63,145 nucleotides of DNA, from assembly GCA_004563715.1 (NCBI GenBank), contig SIRX01000057.1, positions 1 through 63,145 of the forward strand. Direction: 5' to 3'. A program made the translations under genes and the position numbers. The notes under the pieces were generated by a model. It made no database searches. It saw only the letters and a program-made list of their open reading frames with translations, and had not been told where the DNA came from. Each line of letters begins with the position of its first letter. Within the stretch, counting starts at the first letter, position 1. The stretch is from Actinomycetota bacterium (GTDB lineage Bacteria; Actinomycetota; Rubrobacteria; Rubrobacterales; Rubrobacteraceae). This document shows positions 40,996 through 49,531 of this stretch, one piece after another.

Positions 40996-42003
40996 ATGAG
41001 TATTGAGAGAAGGGCCATCAAGCCCATGGACGCCGCAGATTGGTTTAGAAATCGTTCGTATGCCTACGAGCAGTTCGCCGACCTGGAAACGCTAGCCCGG
41101 CGCAAGAGAGACCTCAGCCTGAGCGTGAGCCTGGTCCTGCCGTGCCGCAACGTGGCGGACACGGTGGGCAACATCGTAGACGAGATCCACGCCGTAAACG
41201 AGAAGGCCCTGCTCGTGGACCAGATCCTGGCGGTCGACGCCGACTCGGAGGACGGCACGGCCGAGGTAGCCGCCAGCCACGGTGCCGTGGTCTACTCGGA
41301 GAACGAGCTCATGGCTTCCCACGGCGGGGCGCACGGCAAGGGCGACGCCATGTGGCGGTCGCTCTCGGTAGCCCGGGGCGACCTCGTCATGTACGTGGAC
41401 GCCGACACCAGAGACTTCAAGCCCCAGTTCGTGTACGGCATCCTGGGTCCCATACTGCACGTGCCCCAGATACGCTACGTCAAGGCGGCGTACCGCCGCC
41501 CCTTCAAAAAGGGCGAGAACACGGAGCCCGACGGCGGCGGCCGGGTCACGGAGCTCTCCACCAAGCCGCTCTTCAACCTCTTCTACCCGGAGCTGACCGG
41601 CTTCGTGCAGCCCCTCGCCGGGGAGTTCGTGGCCGACAGAGATCTCTTCTGCTCCATCCCGTTCCTCACCGGCTACGCGGTGGAGACCGGTGTAATGATC
41701 GACGTTCTGAAGAAAGTCGGGCTCGGGGCGATGGCCCAGGTGGACCTCGGCACCCGCCAGAACCGCCACCAGCCCCTGCGCAACCTCTCGCGCATGTCAT
41801 ACGCGGTGCTGCGCGCCGTGGCCCGGAGGCTGCGCCAGGACGGACGCCTCCACCAGGTCCGGGACCCGAACCTGCCGGACCAGCTCTTCCAGTTCAGCGA
41901 CTACCTGCACGCCGTCGCGACCCCGGAGGGCCTCCAGCTTCAGGAGTACGTCGAGGAGCTCGTCGAGCGGCCCCCGATCAACGAGGTCCTGAAGGTCGGC
42001 TAG
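40996..42003 (+). CDS. gpgS: Glucosyl-3-phosphoglycerate synthase (GT81 type)
   Basis: A 335-residue GT-A glycosyltransferase. SVSLVLPCRNVADTVGNIVDEIH, DADSEDGTAEVAASHGAVVYSE, GKGDAMWRSLSVARGDLVMYVDADTRDF (DxD), KPLFNLFYPELTGFVQPLAGEF and TGYAVETGVMIDVLKKVGLGAMAQVDLG match GpgS/MpgS enzymes, which join a nucleotide sugar to 3-phosphoglycerate. The product leads to glucosylglycerate or mannosylglycerate, compatible solutes, or in mycobacteria to methylglucose lipopolysaccharide. No dedicated phosphatase is beside it unless the nearby HAD gene serves. ATG 40996 lacks a clear ribosome site; Met11 is an alternative. Confidence 0.9.
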   Translation: MSIERRAIKPMDAADWFRNRSYAYEQFADLETLARRKRDLSLSVSLVLPCRNVADTVGNIVDEIHAVNEKALLVDQILAVDADSEDGTAEVAASHGAVVYSENELMASHGGAHGKGDAMWRSLSVARGDLVMYVDADTRDFKPQFVYGILGPILHVPQIRYVKAAYRRPFKKGENTEPDGGGRVTELSTKPLFNLFYPELTGFVQPLAGEFVADRDLFCSIPFLTGYAVETGVMIDVLKKVGLGAMAQVDLGTRQNRHQPLRNLSRMSYAVLRAVARRLRQDGRLHQVRDPNLPDQLFQFSDYLHAVATPEGLQLQEYVEELVERPPINEVLKVG

Positions 42004-42027
42004 CGGGATACAGTACCCGCCGCCCCG

Positions 42028-42316
42028 GTGAAGACCTTTATCCCGCGATCGTGCCTGCGGCTGCTACTGTTGACACCGTTCCTGGTGGTCGCCGTCGCCT
42101 ACGGAGGAACAGCGTCCACGTGCCGCAGAGACGGTGGCGGAGACTACACAGCTTCTCGGGCCAGAGCTGTTACGGGCCGGTATTGCCGTAAACCAGGTAA
42201 TCGTGCGGCTGCTCGTCGGGGCGGGCGCCGACGCTAACCTCGCCAACGGGAACGGCGTCACCCCGCTGGAGCACGCCAGCTAGCGCGGCTGCACCCGGAT
42301 AGCGGCGTTGCTGTGA
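42028..42316 (+). pseudogene. Decayed ankyrin-repeat protein
   Basis: A GTG at 42028 opens a good signal peptide (PRSCLRLLLLTPFLVVAVAYGGTAS), after which the frame is nonsense. In the frame shifted by one base, ankyrin repeats appear: ELLRAGIAVNQVIVRLLVGAGADANLANGNGVTPLEHAS, then TAG (42281-42283), then RGCTRIAALL and TGA (42314-42316). The parts together make one exported ankyrin protein broken by a frameshift and a stop and much shortened. Ankyrin repeats mediate protein contact; no intact copy is in the window. Confidence 0.6.
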
Positions 42317-42337
42317 GGCACCGGGGCGGTGTGAGCC

Positions 42338-44383
42338 CTAGCCCGCTTTCTCCTCTACCTCCTCGGCGTTGGCGGCGAGAACCCTGTCAACCAGGTTCGG
42401 CGGCACCTCCTCGTAGTGGGCGGGCTCGACGTGGTAGTTGGCCCGGCCGCCGGTAATGGAGCGCAGGTCCCGGGCGTAGGTCAGCATCTCGACCTGCGGC
42501 ACCTCGGCCTGGATGACCTGCCGGTCGCCCCGCTGCTCCATCCCCATCGGGCGTCCGCGGCGGCCCGATAGGTCGCCCATGATGTCTCCGACCAGCTCCG
42601 TCGGCGCCAGGACCTCCACCCTCACGAACGGCTCCAACAGCACCGGGCGCGCCTGCTCCATCGCGTTCTTGAACGCCAGCGAGCCGGCAACTTTGAACGC
42701 CATCTCCGAGGAGTCCACCGAGTGGAAGGAGCCGTCGTAGAGGCGCACTTTCACGTCCACGACCGGGTAACCCGCGATAGAGCCCTGCTGCATCGCCTCG
42801 ACGATGCCCTTCTCCACCGCCGGGATGAACTGCCGGGGGATGGCCCCGCCCACGATGGCGTTCTCGAACTCGAAGCCCGACCCACGCGGCAGGGGCGTCA
42901 GCTCGATGTGGCAGTCGCCGAACTGCCCCCGGCCGCCGGTCTGCTTCTTGTAGCGCCCCTGGGCGGTGGCGGAACCCGTGATCGTCTCCTTGAACGGCAC
43001 CTTGGGCGCCCGGGCCTCGACCTCAACGCCGTACCGGTGGTTTATGCGTTCCAGCGCCAGCTCCACGTGTATCTGGGCGAGCCCGGAGAGGATGTCCTCC
43101 CCCGTGGCCTCCGAGCGCTCCAGCTTGAGCGACGGGTCCTCGTCTACCACCCGCCGGATGGCCTCGAAGACTTTCTCCTCCTCTCCCCGGGCCTTGGCCC
43201 CGACCGCGAAGGCCGTCGTCGGCTCCGGCAGTTCCACCGGCGCGTACACTACCTGCTCTTCGGGCTTGCAGAGGGTGTCGAAGGTGTTGGTGTCCTTGAG
43301 CTTGGTAATGGCGATTATGTCGCCGGCGACGGCCTCGTCTACCGGCTGACGATCCTTGCCCACCATGTGGGAGATGCCGCCCAACCGCTCCGCCGTACCC
43401 GTGCGCGGGTTGACGAGGGCCTCATCCGAACGGCAGCGCCCGCTGACGACGCGCAGCACGCTCAGCCTCCCGGCGAACGGGTCCACGTAGGTCTTGAAGA
43501 CGTAGGCCGAGAAAGGCCCGTTCGGGTCGCAGGCTACCTCCTCGCCCTCCTCAGTTACCCAGCGGGAGCGGTCGGCGGGGCTCGGGGCGCTGCCGGCGAT
43601 CACGTCCAGGATGCGGTCCACCCCGATCATCCGCTCCGCGCTCGCCGCCAGCACCGGGATGATGAGGCCGTCGGCGATGCCCTTCCTGATGCCCTCGAAC
43701 GCCTCCTCGGTGGTGAACTCCTCGCCCTCCAGGTATTTCTCCAGCAGCGTGTCGTCGCTCTCGGCGATGGCCTCGAAGAGCTGGACCCGGGCCGCGTCCA
43801 CCTCGTCCTCCATGCCCTCCGGGATCTCCTCCCGCTGCTCCCCGTCCACGAAGGCGATGCCGCTGAGGAGCCCGTAGACGCCCCTGAAGTCCCCCTCACG
43901 GCCTATGGGCAGGTTCAGCGGCACGATGTTCGGCCCGAACCTCTCCCGCAACTGCTCCACGACAGCCCCGAAGTCCGTGCGCTCCCGGTCCAGGTGGTTC
44001 ACGACGACGAGGTGCGGGATGTCCTCTTTCTCTCCCCGCCGCCACACGCGCTCGGTGACGACCTGGACCGGGTCCTGGGCGTGTACCACGAGCACCGCGC
44101 AGTCCGCCGCCCGCTGGGCCACGAAGGCGTCCCCGACGAACCCTCCGTCCCCGGGGGTGTCGAGCACATTGACCTGGCGCCCCTTCCACTCCAGCATCGC
44201 CACGTTCATGCCGAGCGTCATGCCGCGCTCGGTCTCCTCCTCGGCCGAATCCAGGACCCTATGCCCCGCCGGACCGCTTCTCCCGGAGGCCAGGCCGATC
44301 ATACCCTCCCCCAGCGCGGTCTTGCCGCTGCCCCGGTGGCCGATCAAGCATACATTGCGAATTAACTCCGGCTCTACCGCCAC
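42338..44383 (-). CDS. EF-G-like translational GTPase paralogue
   Basis: A 681-residue GTPase with the five-domain plan of EF-G. G1 is LIGHRGSGKTALGEG, G2 region ERGMTLGMNVA, G3 DTPGDGGFVGD (EF-G: DTPGHVDF) and G4 VVNHLDRERTDF (EF-G: NKMDR). Domains III-V follow (PVPFKET..., FGDCHIELTPLPRGSGFEF, VEVLAPTELVGDIMGDLSGRRGRPMGME). The altered G3 His and G4 Lys mark it as the EF-G-like/FusA2 branch, not the main elongation factor. Its job is not settled; related proteins act in ribosome recycling or stress. No ribosomal genes lie nearby. Confidence 0.88.
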   Translation of the reverse strand: MAVEPELIRNVCLIGHRGSGKTALGEGMIGLASGRSGPAGHRVLDSAEEETERGMTLGMNVAMLEWKGRQVNVLDTPGDGGFVGDAFVAQRAADCAVLVVHAQDPVQVVTERVWRRGEKEDIPHLVVVNHLDRERTDFGAVVEQLRERFGPNIVPLNLPIGREGDFRGVYGLLSGIAFVDGEQREEIPEGMEDEVDAARVQLFEAIAESDDTLLEKYLEGEEFTTEEAFEGIRKGIADGLIIPVLAASAERMIGVDRILDVIAGSAPSPADRSRWVTEEGEEVACDPNGPFSAYVFKTYVDPFAGRLSVLRVVSGRCRSDEALVNPRTGTAERLGGISHMVGKDRQPVDEAVAGDIIAITKLKDTNTFDTLCKPEEQVVYAPVELPEPTTAFAVGAKARGEEEKVFEAIRRVVDEDPSLKLERSEATGEDILSGLAQIHVELALERINHRYGVEVEARAPKVPFKETITGSATAQGRYKKQTGGRGQFGDCHIELTPLPRGSGFEFENAIVGGAIPRQFIPAVEKGIVEAMQQGSIAGYPVVDVKVRLYDGSFHSVDSSEMAFKVAGSLAFKNAMEQARPVLLEPFVRVEVLAPTELVGDIMGDLSGRRGRPMGMEQRGDRQVIQAEVPQVEMLTYARDLRSITGGRANYHVEPAHYEEVPPNLVDRVLAANAEEVEEKAG

Positions 44384-44507
44384 GAGTCTCTCCTTTCTCG
44401 CGCTAATCCCCTGCCGCCCGACTGAGGGAGCGGAGTCCTTAGCTTACCCCAGAGGGGCGGCTCGCGCAGTACTCTGTACCAGGGTTCGTCGAGAGGGGCC
44501 GGTGCTT

Positions 44508-45107
44508 CTAGCCGGTCTCGTAACCGGAGCCTTCCGCCGGCAGCCCAAGCCGCGTCAGCGACCGCCGGAGCAACCCTAGTTGCCGCTCCGGCGGGTACCG
44601 CTCGGGGTCGGCCAGCGCGTCCACGGTCAGCCCGTCCACCACGGCCAGCAGCTCGTCCCCGAGCTCCTCAAGGTCCTCTCCTACGGGTTCCCCCACAACA
44701 GCCCGGAATACCGGGAAAACCGCCTCCCGCGCCTGCCGGTAACGCTGGCGCAGCGCCCGGGCGAGCCCGGGGTCCGTGAGAGAGGCGCCCACCAGCACCA
44801 GCCAAACCCGGGTCTCCCGGCGCCGCTCCTCGTCCAGCGGCAGCATCTGGGCCAGGGCCTCCAGCAGCCCCGCCCGGCCGCAGGCTTCGGCCATGCGCGC
44901 CGTCGAACGTTCCACCACCAGCCCGAAGGCGAAGGCCATCAGCTCACGCTTGTCCCGGAAGTAATGCGTTATGACCCCGGTAGTAAAACCAGCTTCGCGG
45001 GCGATACCCCGAAGGTCGGCCCCCGGAAGCCCCTCCCGCTCCAAAACCCGCCAGGCGGCCTCCGCGATCTCCTCCCGGCGCTCGTCGTGATCCACAACCC
45101 GCGGCAT
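44508..45107 (-). CDS. TetR-family transcriptional regulator
   Basis: A 199-residue repressor. The N-terminal HTH reads RREEIAEAAWRVLEREGLPGADLRGIAREAGFTTGVITHYFRDKRELMAFAF; the C-terminal ligand domain is TetR_C-like (RVWLVLVGASLTDPGLARALRQRYRQAREAVF), close to BetI-type members. It is divergent from an SMR efflux gene with an 84-base gap carrying repeated sequence, so it probably represses that gene and itself. A leftward TATAAT (45120-45115) seven bases before its ATG suggests a leaderless message. Confidence 0.92.
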   Translation of the reverse strand: MPRVVDHDERREEIAEAAWRVLEREGLPGADLRGIAREAGFTTGVITHYFRDKRELMAFAFGLVVERSTARMAEACGRAGLLEALAQMLPLDEERRRETRVWLVLVGASLTDPGLARALRQRYRQAREAVFPVFRAVVGEPVGEDLEELGDELLAVVDGLTVDALADPERYPPERQLGLLRRSLTRLGLPAEGSGYETG

Positions 45108-45108
45108 G

Positions 45109-45147
45109 CTTGTAATTATAACGCTTGTAATATATAACGTGCGTTGT
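45109..45147. promoter_or_regulatory. Repeated operator-like sequence between the TetR and SMR genes
   Basis: CTTGTAATTATAACG (45109-45123) is repeated as CTTGTAATATATAACG (45124-45139), one base longer. A second symmetry, ATAACG-TG-CGTTGT (45134-45147), overlaps the right copy. The left copy holds the TetR gene's TATAAT; the right copy holds TTGTAA (45125-45130), a possible -35 for the SMR gene with TAAAAA at 45149-45154. Confidence 0.55.
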
Positions 45148-45191
45148 GTAAAAATATTCGTGGTCGAGGCCTCCGGGAAGGAGCGGCGGTT

Positions 45192-45512
45192 ATGGCGTGG
45201 ACGATATTGTTTGTGGCGGGCCTTTTCGAGGCGGGGATGGTGCTCGGCCTGAGTTTCTCCGAGGGTTTCACGAAGCTCTGGGGCAGTTTGTTGATGGTCG
45301 TTTCGGGTGGCATTAGCTTCTATCTGCTCTCGGTATCCATGCAGAGCATACCGGCGGGGACCGCCTACGCCGTGTGGACGGCCATCGGGGCCAGCCTGGC
45401 GGTGTTGCTGGGGGTGCTGTTCTTCGGGGAGCCGGCGAACCTGCTGCGCTTCGCCGGTATAGCGGTGGTTCTCGGGGGCGTGTTGCTGCTCAGGGTCGCC
45501 GAGGGGAGCTGA
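45192..45512 (+). CDS. Small multidrug resistance (SugE/Gdx-like) efflux protein
   Basis: A 106-residue four-helix transporter. WTILFVAGLFEAGMVLGLSFSEGFTKLWGSLL contains the essential Glu in helix 1 (AGLFE), and PAGTAYAVWTAIGASLAVLLGVLFFGEPANLLRFAGIAVVLGGVLLL is the conserved second half. The pattern SEGFTKLW is nearer to SugE/Gdx (guanidinium exporters) than to EmrE. ATG 45192 follows AAGGAGCGG. The divergent TetR gene suggests drug- or cation-induced expression rather than a guanidine riboswitch, none of which is seen. Confidence 0.9.
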   Translation: MAWTILFVAGLFEAGMVLGLSFSEGFTKLWGSLLMVVSGGISFYLLSVSMQSIPAGTAYAVWTAIGASLAVLLGVLFFGEPANLLRFAGIAVVLGGVLLLRVAEGS

Positions 45513-45588
45513 GCCCGGGCAAACGGGTAGCTGCCAGATGGTTTATGCTTCTCGCGGAGTCACGGTATCCGGGGGAAGGAGACCCAGC

Positions 45589-45996
45589 ATGGCGAGAGAG
45601 GGAAGCGGCGGCCGGCACCCGCTGGACAGCGACCGGGGGACCACCATCGTGGAGGAACCCGTAATCGCGAGCATCGTGAGCGCGGCGGTCTACGAGGCAG
45701 AGGGCGCCCGGCCTACGACGGGCGGAACCCGGGTTCCGGGCGACACTTCGCCCACGGTGGGTGAGTTCCTCAGCAACCTCACGGCCGGCGGCGGCCGGGC
45801 CCGCGGGGTCTCCGTCGAAAGCGGAGAGCGCGAGGCGGCGGTAGACCTGACGCTCACGGTGCCTTACGGGGAATCCATACCCCGGGTAACGCAGACACTC
45901 CGCGACACCGTGGTCGAGCGGGTTCAAAAGATCGCCGGCATCGAGGTGACGGAAGTAAACATAACCGTCGCCGACGTCAACTCGCAACAACAATAA
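45589..45996 (+). CDS. Asp23/Gls24 family envelope stress protein
   Basis: A 135-residue protein of the Asp23/Gls24 family (alkaline-shock protein 23). EEPVIASIVSAAVYEAEGARP, ESGEREAAVDLTLTVPYGESIPRVTQTLRDTVVERVQKIAGIEVTEVNITVADV is the typical fold. In staphylococci Asp23 coats the inner membrane and responds to wall stress. ATG 45589 follows GGAAGGAG at the right distance; an ATG 17 codons upstream lacks one. A bidirectional terminator follows. Confidence 0.9.
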   Translation: MAREGSGGRHPLDSDRGTTIVEEPVIASIVSAAVYEAEGARPTTGGTRVPGDTSPTVGEFLSNLTAGGGRARGVSVESGEREAAVDLTLTVPYGESIPRVTQTLRDTVVERVQKIAGIEVTEVNITVADVNSQQQ

Positions 45997-46009
45997 GAAA
46001 CGCCTCGTA

Positions 46010-46043
46010 AAAAGAGCCCCCGGGGAGATCCGGGGGCTCTTTT
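46010..46043. terminator. Bidirectional terminator between Asp23 and pdhC genes
   Basis: AAAAGAGCCCCCGG (46010-46023), loop GGAGAT, CCGGGGGCTCTTTT (46030-46043): a 14-pair stem with A-run and T-run on the two sides, serving both convergent genes. Confidence 0.92.
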
Positions 46044-46063
46044 CGTCGGAAGTTCGGGCTGGG

Positions 46064-47380
46064 TCAGGCGACCAGGATCATGGGGTTCTCCATCAGGCGC
46101 TTGACCTCGGCCATGTACTGCGCGCCCTCGGCGCCGTTGGCGATGCGGTGGTCGGCGGAGAGGGTGAGCTTCATGACGCTCACCGGCACCACCTCGCCGT
46201 CCTTGACCGTCACGCGCTGGAGGATACTGCTCACGGCGATAATCGCCGCCTGCGGCGGGTTGATGATCGCCGAGAAGCTCTCCACCCCGAACATGCCCAT
46301 GTTGGAGACCGTGATCGTGCCGCCCTGGTACTCCTCGGGCTTCAGGCCGCCCTCGCGGGCCCGCTTGGCGAGGTCTTTGGAGGCCGCCGAGATGGCGGAG
46401 AGGGTCTTGTTGGCGGTGTCCTTTATGACCGGGGTGATAAGGCCGGCCTCCAGGGCGACCGCCATCGCCATGTCTACCTGCTCGTGAACCTCGATGCCCT
46501 CGCTGGTCCACAGGGAGTTCATCTTCGGGTACTCCTTGACGGCCAGGGCGCAGGCCTTCATCACGAAGTCGTTGACGGAGATCTTCACGCCCTGCTCTTC
46601 GAGCTGGCCGTTGATCTGCTTGCGCAACGCCATCAGGTTGTCTACCTCGACCTCCACGGTCGCGTAGAAGTGCGGGACCTGCTGCTTGGCCTGGGTCATC
46701 CGCTCGGCGATGACCTTCTGCATCCGGGGCATCTCCAGGATTTCGGTGCCCGGCGCACCGGTCGGCGCGGGCGCCTCGGGAGCCTGGGGCGCGGCGGGCT
46801 GCTCAGCAGCCTCCTCCGCCTTCCCGTCGGCCTCGGCGCCGGCCTGGGCATCGCCGCGCTCCATCGCGGCCCGCACGTCCCGCTCCACGATCCGGCCCTG
46901 CGGCCCGGAGCCGTCGATCTTGGCGAGGTCCAGGTTGTTTTCCTGGGCGAGACGCCGCACGATGGGCGAGGCCCGGAAGTGCCCGTCCGCCTGGCCGTCA
47001 CGCTGGGGCTGCTCGGCAGCGCCTTCTCCGGCTTCTTCCTCGGTCTCGGTGGCGGTGGCCTGGGCTCCTCCACCCTCTTCCTCACCACCGGCCTCGGCCT
47101 CCGCCTCGGCGCCGCCCGCGCCGAGGTTCTCGGGGACCTCCTCGCCCTCGCCCGCGATAAAGGCTATCGCGTCGCCAACGGGCACGTCCGCGCCCTCACC
47201 GGCGATGATCTGGGCCAGGGTGCCGGCGTCCTCGGCCTCGAGCTCCATAGAGACCTTGTCGGTCTCTATCTCGGCTATCGCGTCGCCCTCGGCGACCTCG
47301 TCGCCCTCCTCCTTGAGCCACTTGAGGATGGTCCCTTCCTCCATCGCGTCGCCCATCTTGGGCATTATGACTTCCGGCAT
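46064..47380 (-). CDS. pdhC: Dihydrolipoamide acyltransferase (E2)
   Basis: A 438-residue E2. Residues 1-75 are a lipoyl domain with the lipoylated Lys in AEIETDKVSMELEAEDAG; an acidic, Ala-rich linker follows; residues about 130-168 are the subunit-binding domain (ASPIVRRLAQENNLDLAKIDGSGPQGRIVERDV); the catalytic core ends with SADHRIANGAEGAQYMAEVKRLMENP, carrying the active-site His. It is the third gene of a pdhA-pdhB-pdhC operon, one base after pdhB. No lipoamide dehydrogenase gene is adjacent. Pyruvate is the likely substrate, but branched-chain keto acids or acetoin cannot be excluded. Confidence 0.93.
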   Translation of the reverse strand: MPEVIMPKMGDAMEEGTILKWLKEEGDEVAEGDAIAEIETDKVSMELEAEDAGTLAQIIAGEGADVPVGDAIAFIAGEGEEVPENLGAGGAEAEAEAGGEEEGGGAQATATETEEEAGEGAAEQPQRDGQADGHFRASPIVRRLAQENNLDLAKIDGSGPQGRIVERDVRAAMERGDAQAGAEADGKAEEAAEQPAAPQAPEAPAPTGAPGTEILEMPRMQKVIAERMTQAKQQVPHFYATVEVEVDNLMALRKQINGQLEEQGVKISVNDFVMKACALAVKEYPKMNSLWTSEGIEVHEQVDMAMAVALEAGLITPVIKDTANKTLSAISAASKDLAKRAREGGLKPEEYQGGTITVSNMGMFGVESFSAIINPPQAAIIAVSSILQRVTVKDGEVVPVSVMKLTLSADHRIANGAEGAQYMAEVKRLMENPMILVA

Positions 47381-47381
47381 C

Positions 47382-48374
47382 TTACTTCTCCTCCAGATAA
47401 AGAACCCTGCGGGCCGCGTTGGTCACCTGCTTCTCGCTCGGGAACGCCATAAGCTCCAGGTTTCGGGCGTAGGGCGCGGGAACCTCCGCCCCGCTCACCC
47501 GTTCTACGGGGGCGTCCAGGTAGTCGAAGGCGCGGTCCTGGATTATGGCCGCGACCTCGCTGGCGACCCCGAACCACCGCCACTGCTCCTGCACGGCCAC
47601 CGCCCGGTGGGTCTTCTCGACGGACTCCACGAGGGTATCCTCGTCGAACGGGCGGATCGAGCGCAGGTCTATGACCTCGGCGCTCACGCCCTCTTCCTCT
47701 TCGAGCGTGTCGGCGGCGCGCAGGCACAGGTTCACCTGCCGGCCGTAGGCTATGAGGGTCACGTCCGTGCCCTCGCGGGCGATGCGGGCCTTGCCGAAGG
47801 GGACGGCGTTGTCTCCCTCCTCGACCTCGCCCTTCGTGCCGTAGAGCGCCCCGGCTTCGAGGAAGATCACGGGGTTCGGGTCGCGGATGGCGGTGATCAT
47901 CATGCCTTTCACGTCGTTGGGCGTGACCGGGGAGACAACCTTGAGGCCGGGGAAGTGGCCGTACATGTTCTCCAGCGAGTGGGTGTGCTGCGCGGAGAGC
48001 TGGACGCCGCCGCCGTTGGGACCGCGGATGACCAGCGGGACCTCGACCTGCCCGCCGGAGAAGTAGCGGACCTTCGCGGCGTTCTGGATGATCTGGTCCG
48101 CCGCGATAAACGAGAAGTTCCAGGTCATCATCTCGACGACGGGCTTCATGCCCAGCATCGCCATGCCGATGGCCGCGCCGGTAAAGCCGGCCTCGGAAAT
48201 GGGGGTGTCCATGATCCGCTTGGGGCCGTACTCGTCTATGAGGCCATCGGTTATGAGGTGGGTGCCGCCGTAGACGCCGATGTCCTCGCCCATGAGGACG
48301 ACGCTCTCGTCGCGTTCCATCTCGTGGACCATGGCCTCGCGCAGGGCCTCGCGGTAGGTTTTGGTTTCGGCCAC
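47382..48374 (-). CDS. pdhB: Pyruvate dehydrogenase E1 component, beta subunit
   Basis: A 330-residue E1-beta. LREAMVHEMERDESVVLMGEDIGVYGGTHLITDGL, RIMDTPISEAGFTGAAIGMAMLGMKPVVEMM, FLEAGALYG and DLRSIRPFDEDTLVESVEKTHRAVAVQEQWR are characteristic blocks. It pairs with E1-alpha to decarboxylate the keto acid on thiamine diphosphate and to acylate E2. It lies four bases after pdhA and one before pdhC. Confidence 0.95.
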   Translation of the reverse strand: MAETKTYREALREAMVHEMERDESVVLMGEDIGVYGGTHLITDGLIDEYGPKRIMDTPISEAGFTGAAIGMAMLGMKPVVEMMTWNFSFIAADQIIQNAAKVRYFSGGQVEVPLVIRGPNGGGVQLSAQHTHSLENMYGHFPGLKVVSPVTPNDVKGMMITAIRDPNPVIFLEAGALYGTKGEVEEGDNAVPFGKARIAREGTDVTLIAYGRQVNLCLRAADTLEEEEGVSAEVIDLRSIRPFDEDTLVESVEKTHRAVAVQEQWRWFGVASEVAAIIQDRAFDYLDAPVERVSGAEVPAPYARNLELMAFPSEKQVTNAARRVLYLEEK

Positions 48375-48378
48375 GCTC

Positions 48379-49440
48379 CTACTCCTTCCCCAAATACTCG
48401 TCTTCGCCGGCGTAGACGTCGGTGTAGAGTTCTTCCTCGGGCGGCTGCTCGCTCTCGTCGGCGAACTTCACGGCCTCGTCGATCTGCTCCTTGATCTCGC
48501 CTTTTATCTCGTCCAGCTTGTCCTCGTCGACGGCTTCGGCGTCCAGGAGCTTCTGCTCCAGGAGGCCGACCGGGTCGCGCTGACGCCACTCCTTGACCTC
48601 TTCTTTGGTGCGGTACTTCTCGAAAAAGTCGGCGGCGCCGTGCGGGGCCGTCCGGTAGGTTATGGCCTCCACGACGTAGGGCTTGCCGGTCTCCCGAACT
48701 TGCTCCGTAACCCGCTCGGCGGCCTCCAGGACGGCTTCGAGGTCCATGCCGTCGACCTTCTCGTTCTCGATGCCGTAGGCGTCGAACTTGGCGGCGAGGT
48801 CCGTCATGGCCGTGGTACGCTCGACGCTGGTGCCCATGCCGTACTGATTGTTCTCGATGATGAACAGGCACGGACACATGCCGTCCTTGCCCCAGAGACC
48901 GGCCAGGTTGGCCGCCTCATGGAAGGCCCCGGTGCTCATCGAGCCGTCGCCCAGGTAGAGCTGCGTTATGTGGTCCGTCTCCTGGTAACGCTGCGCGTAG
49001 GCGAACCCCACCCCCAGCGGGATGTGTCCGCCGACGATGCCGTACCCGCCCATCATGCCCCGCTCGGCGTCGAAGAGATGCATGGAGCCGCCCTTGCCCT
49101 TGACGATGCCGGTTCCCTTGCCGTAGAGCTCGGCCATGACGTTTTTCGGGTCGCTGCCCAGCAACAGCACGTGCGGATGGTCGCGGTATGCGGTAATCAC
49201 CTTGTCGCCTTCCTCGAAGGCGTCGAGAAAGCCCACGGCGACGGCCTCCTGCCCGATGTAGACGTGCATGTAGCCGCCGATCTTGCCCTGCCGGAAGCCC
49301 TTCTGGCACGCCTCCTCGAAGGTGCGGACCATGACCATTTCGCGATACAGGTCTACGAGCCGGTCGGTATCCGTGGCCACCCCGCCCTCCTGACGGGTCT
49401 CTACGCTTCCGTCACCCGGGTTTTCGTTCTCGGCACTCAC
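48379..49440 (-). CDS. pdhA: Pyruvate dehydrogenase E1 component, alpha subunit
   Basis: A 353-residue E1-alpha. The thiamine-diphosphate motif LYLGDGSMSTGAFHEAANLAGLWGKDGMCPCLFIIENNQYGMGTS (GDG...NN) is complete, as are IGGYMHVYIGQEAVAVGF and ITYRTAPHGAADFFEKYRTKEEVKEWRQRDP. The N-terminal 25 residues are polar. It heads the leftward pdhABC operon; the next upstream gene (rdgB) is separate by 91 bases on the same strand. Confidence 0.95.
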   Translation of the reverse strand: MSAENENPGDGSVETRQEGGVATDTDRLVDLYREMVMVRTFEEACQKGFRQGKIGGYMHVYIGQEAVAVGFLDAFEEGDKVITAYRDHPHVLLLGSDPKNVMAELYGKGTGIVKGKGGSMHLFDAERGMMGGYGIVGGHIPLGVGFAYAQRYQETDHITQLYLGDGSMSTGAFHEAANLAGLWGKDGMCPCLFIIENNQYGMGTSVERTTAMTDLAAKFDAYGIENEKVDGMDLEAVLEAAERVTEQVRETGKPYVVEAITYRTAPHGAADFFEKYRTKEEVKEWRQRDPVGLLEQKLLDAEAVDEDKLDEIKGEIKEQIDEAVKFADESEQPPEEELYTDVYAGEDEYLGKE

Positions 49441-49531
49441 GAAATCACCCCTTCCCTTCTGGAGTTACAAACCTGCAAACAGAATAGCAGACTTCAATAT
49501 CCCACACGCAAGCTTTCTTACCCAGAAAAAC

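Noticed and set aside
42722-44365. 547-codon rightward frame opposite the EF-G-like gene
   Set aside because: Same reason; the leftward frame has all GTPase motifs.
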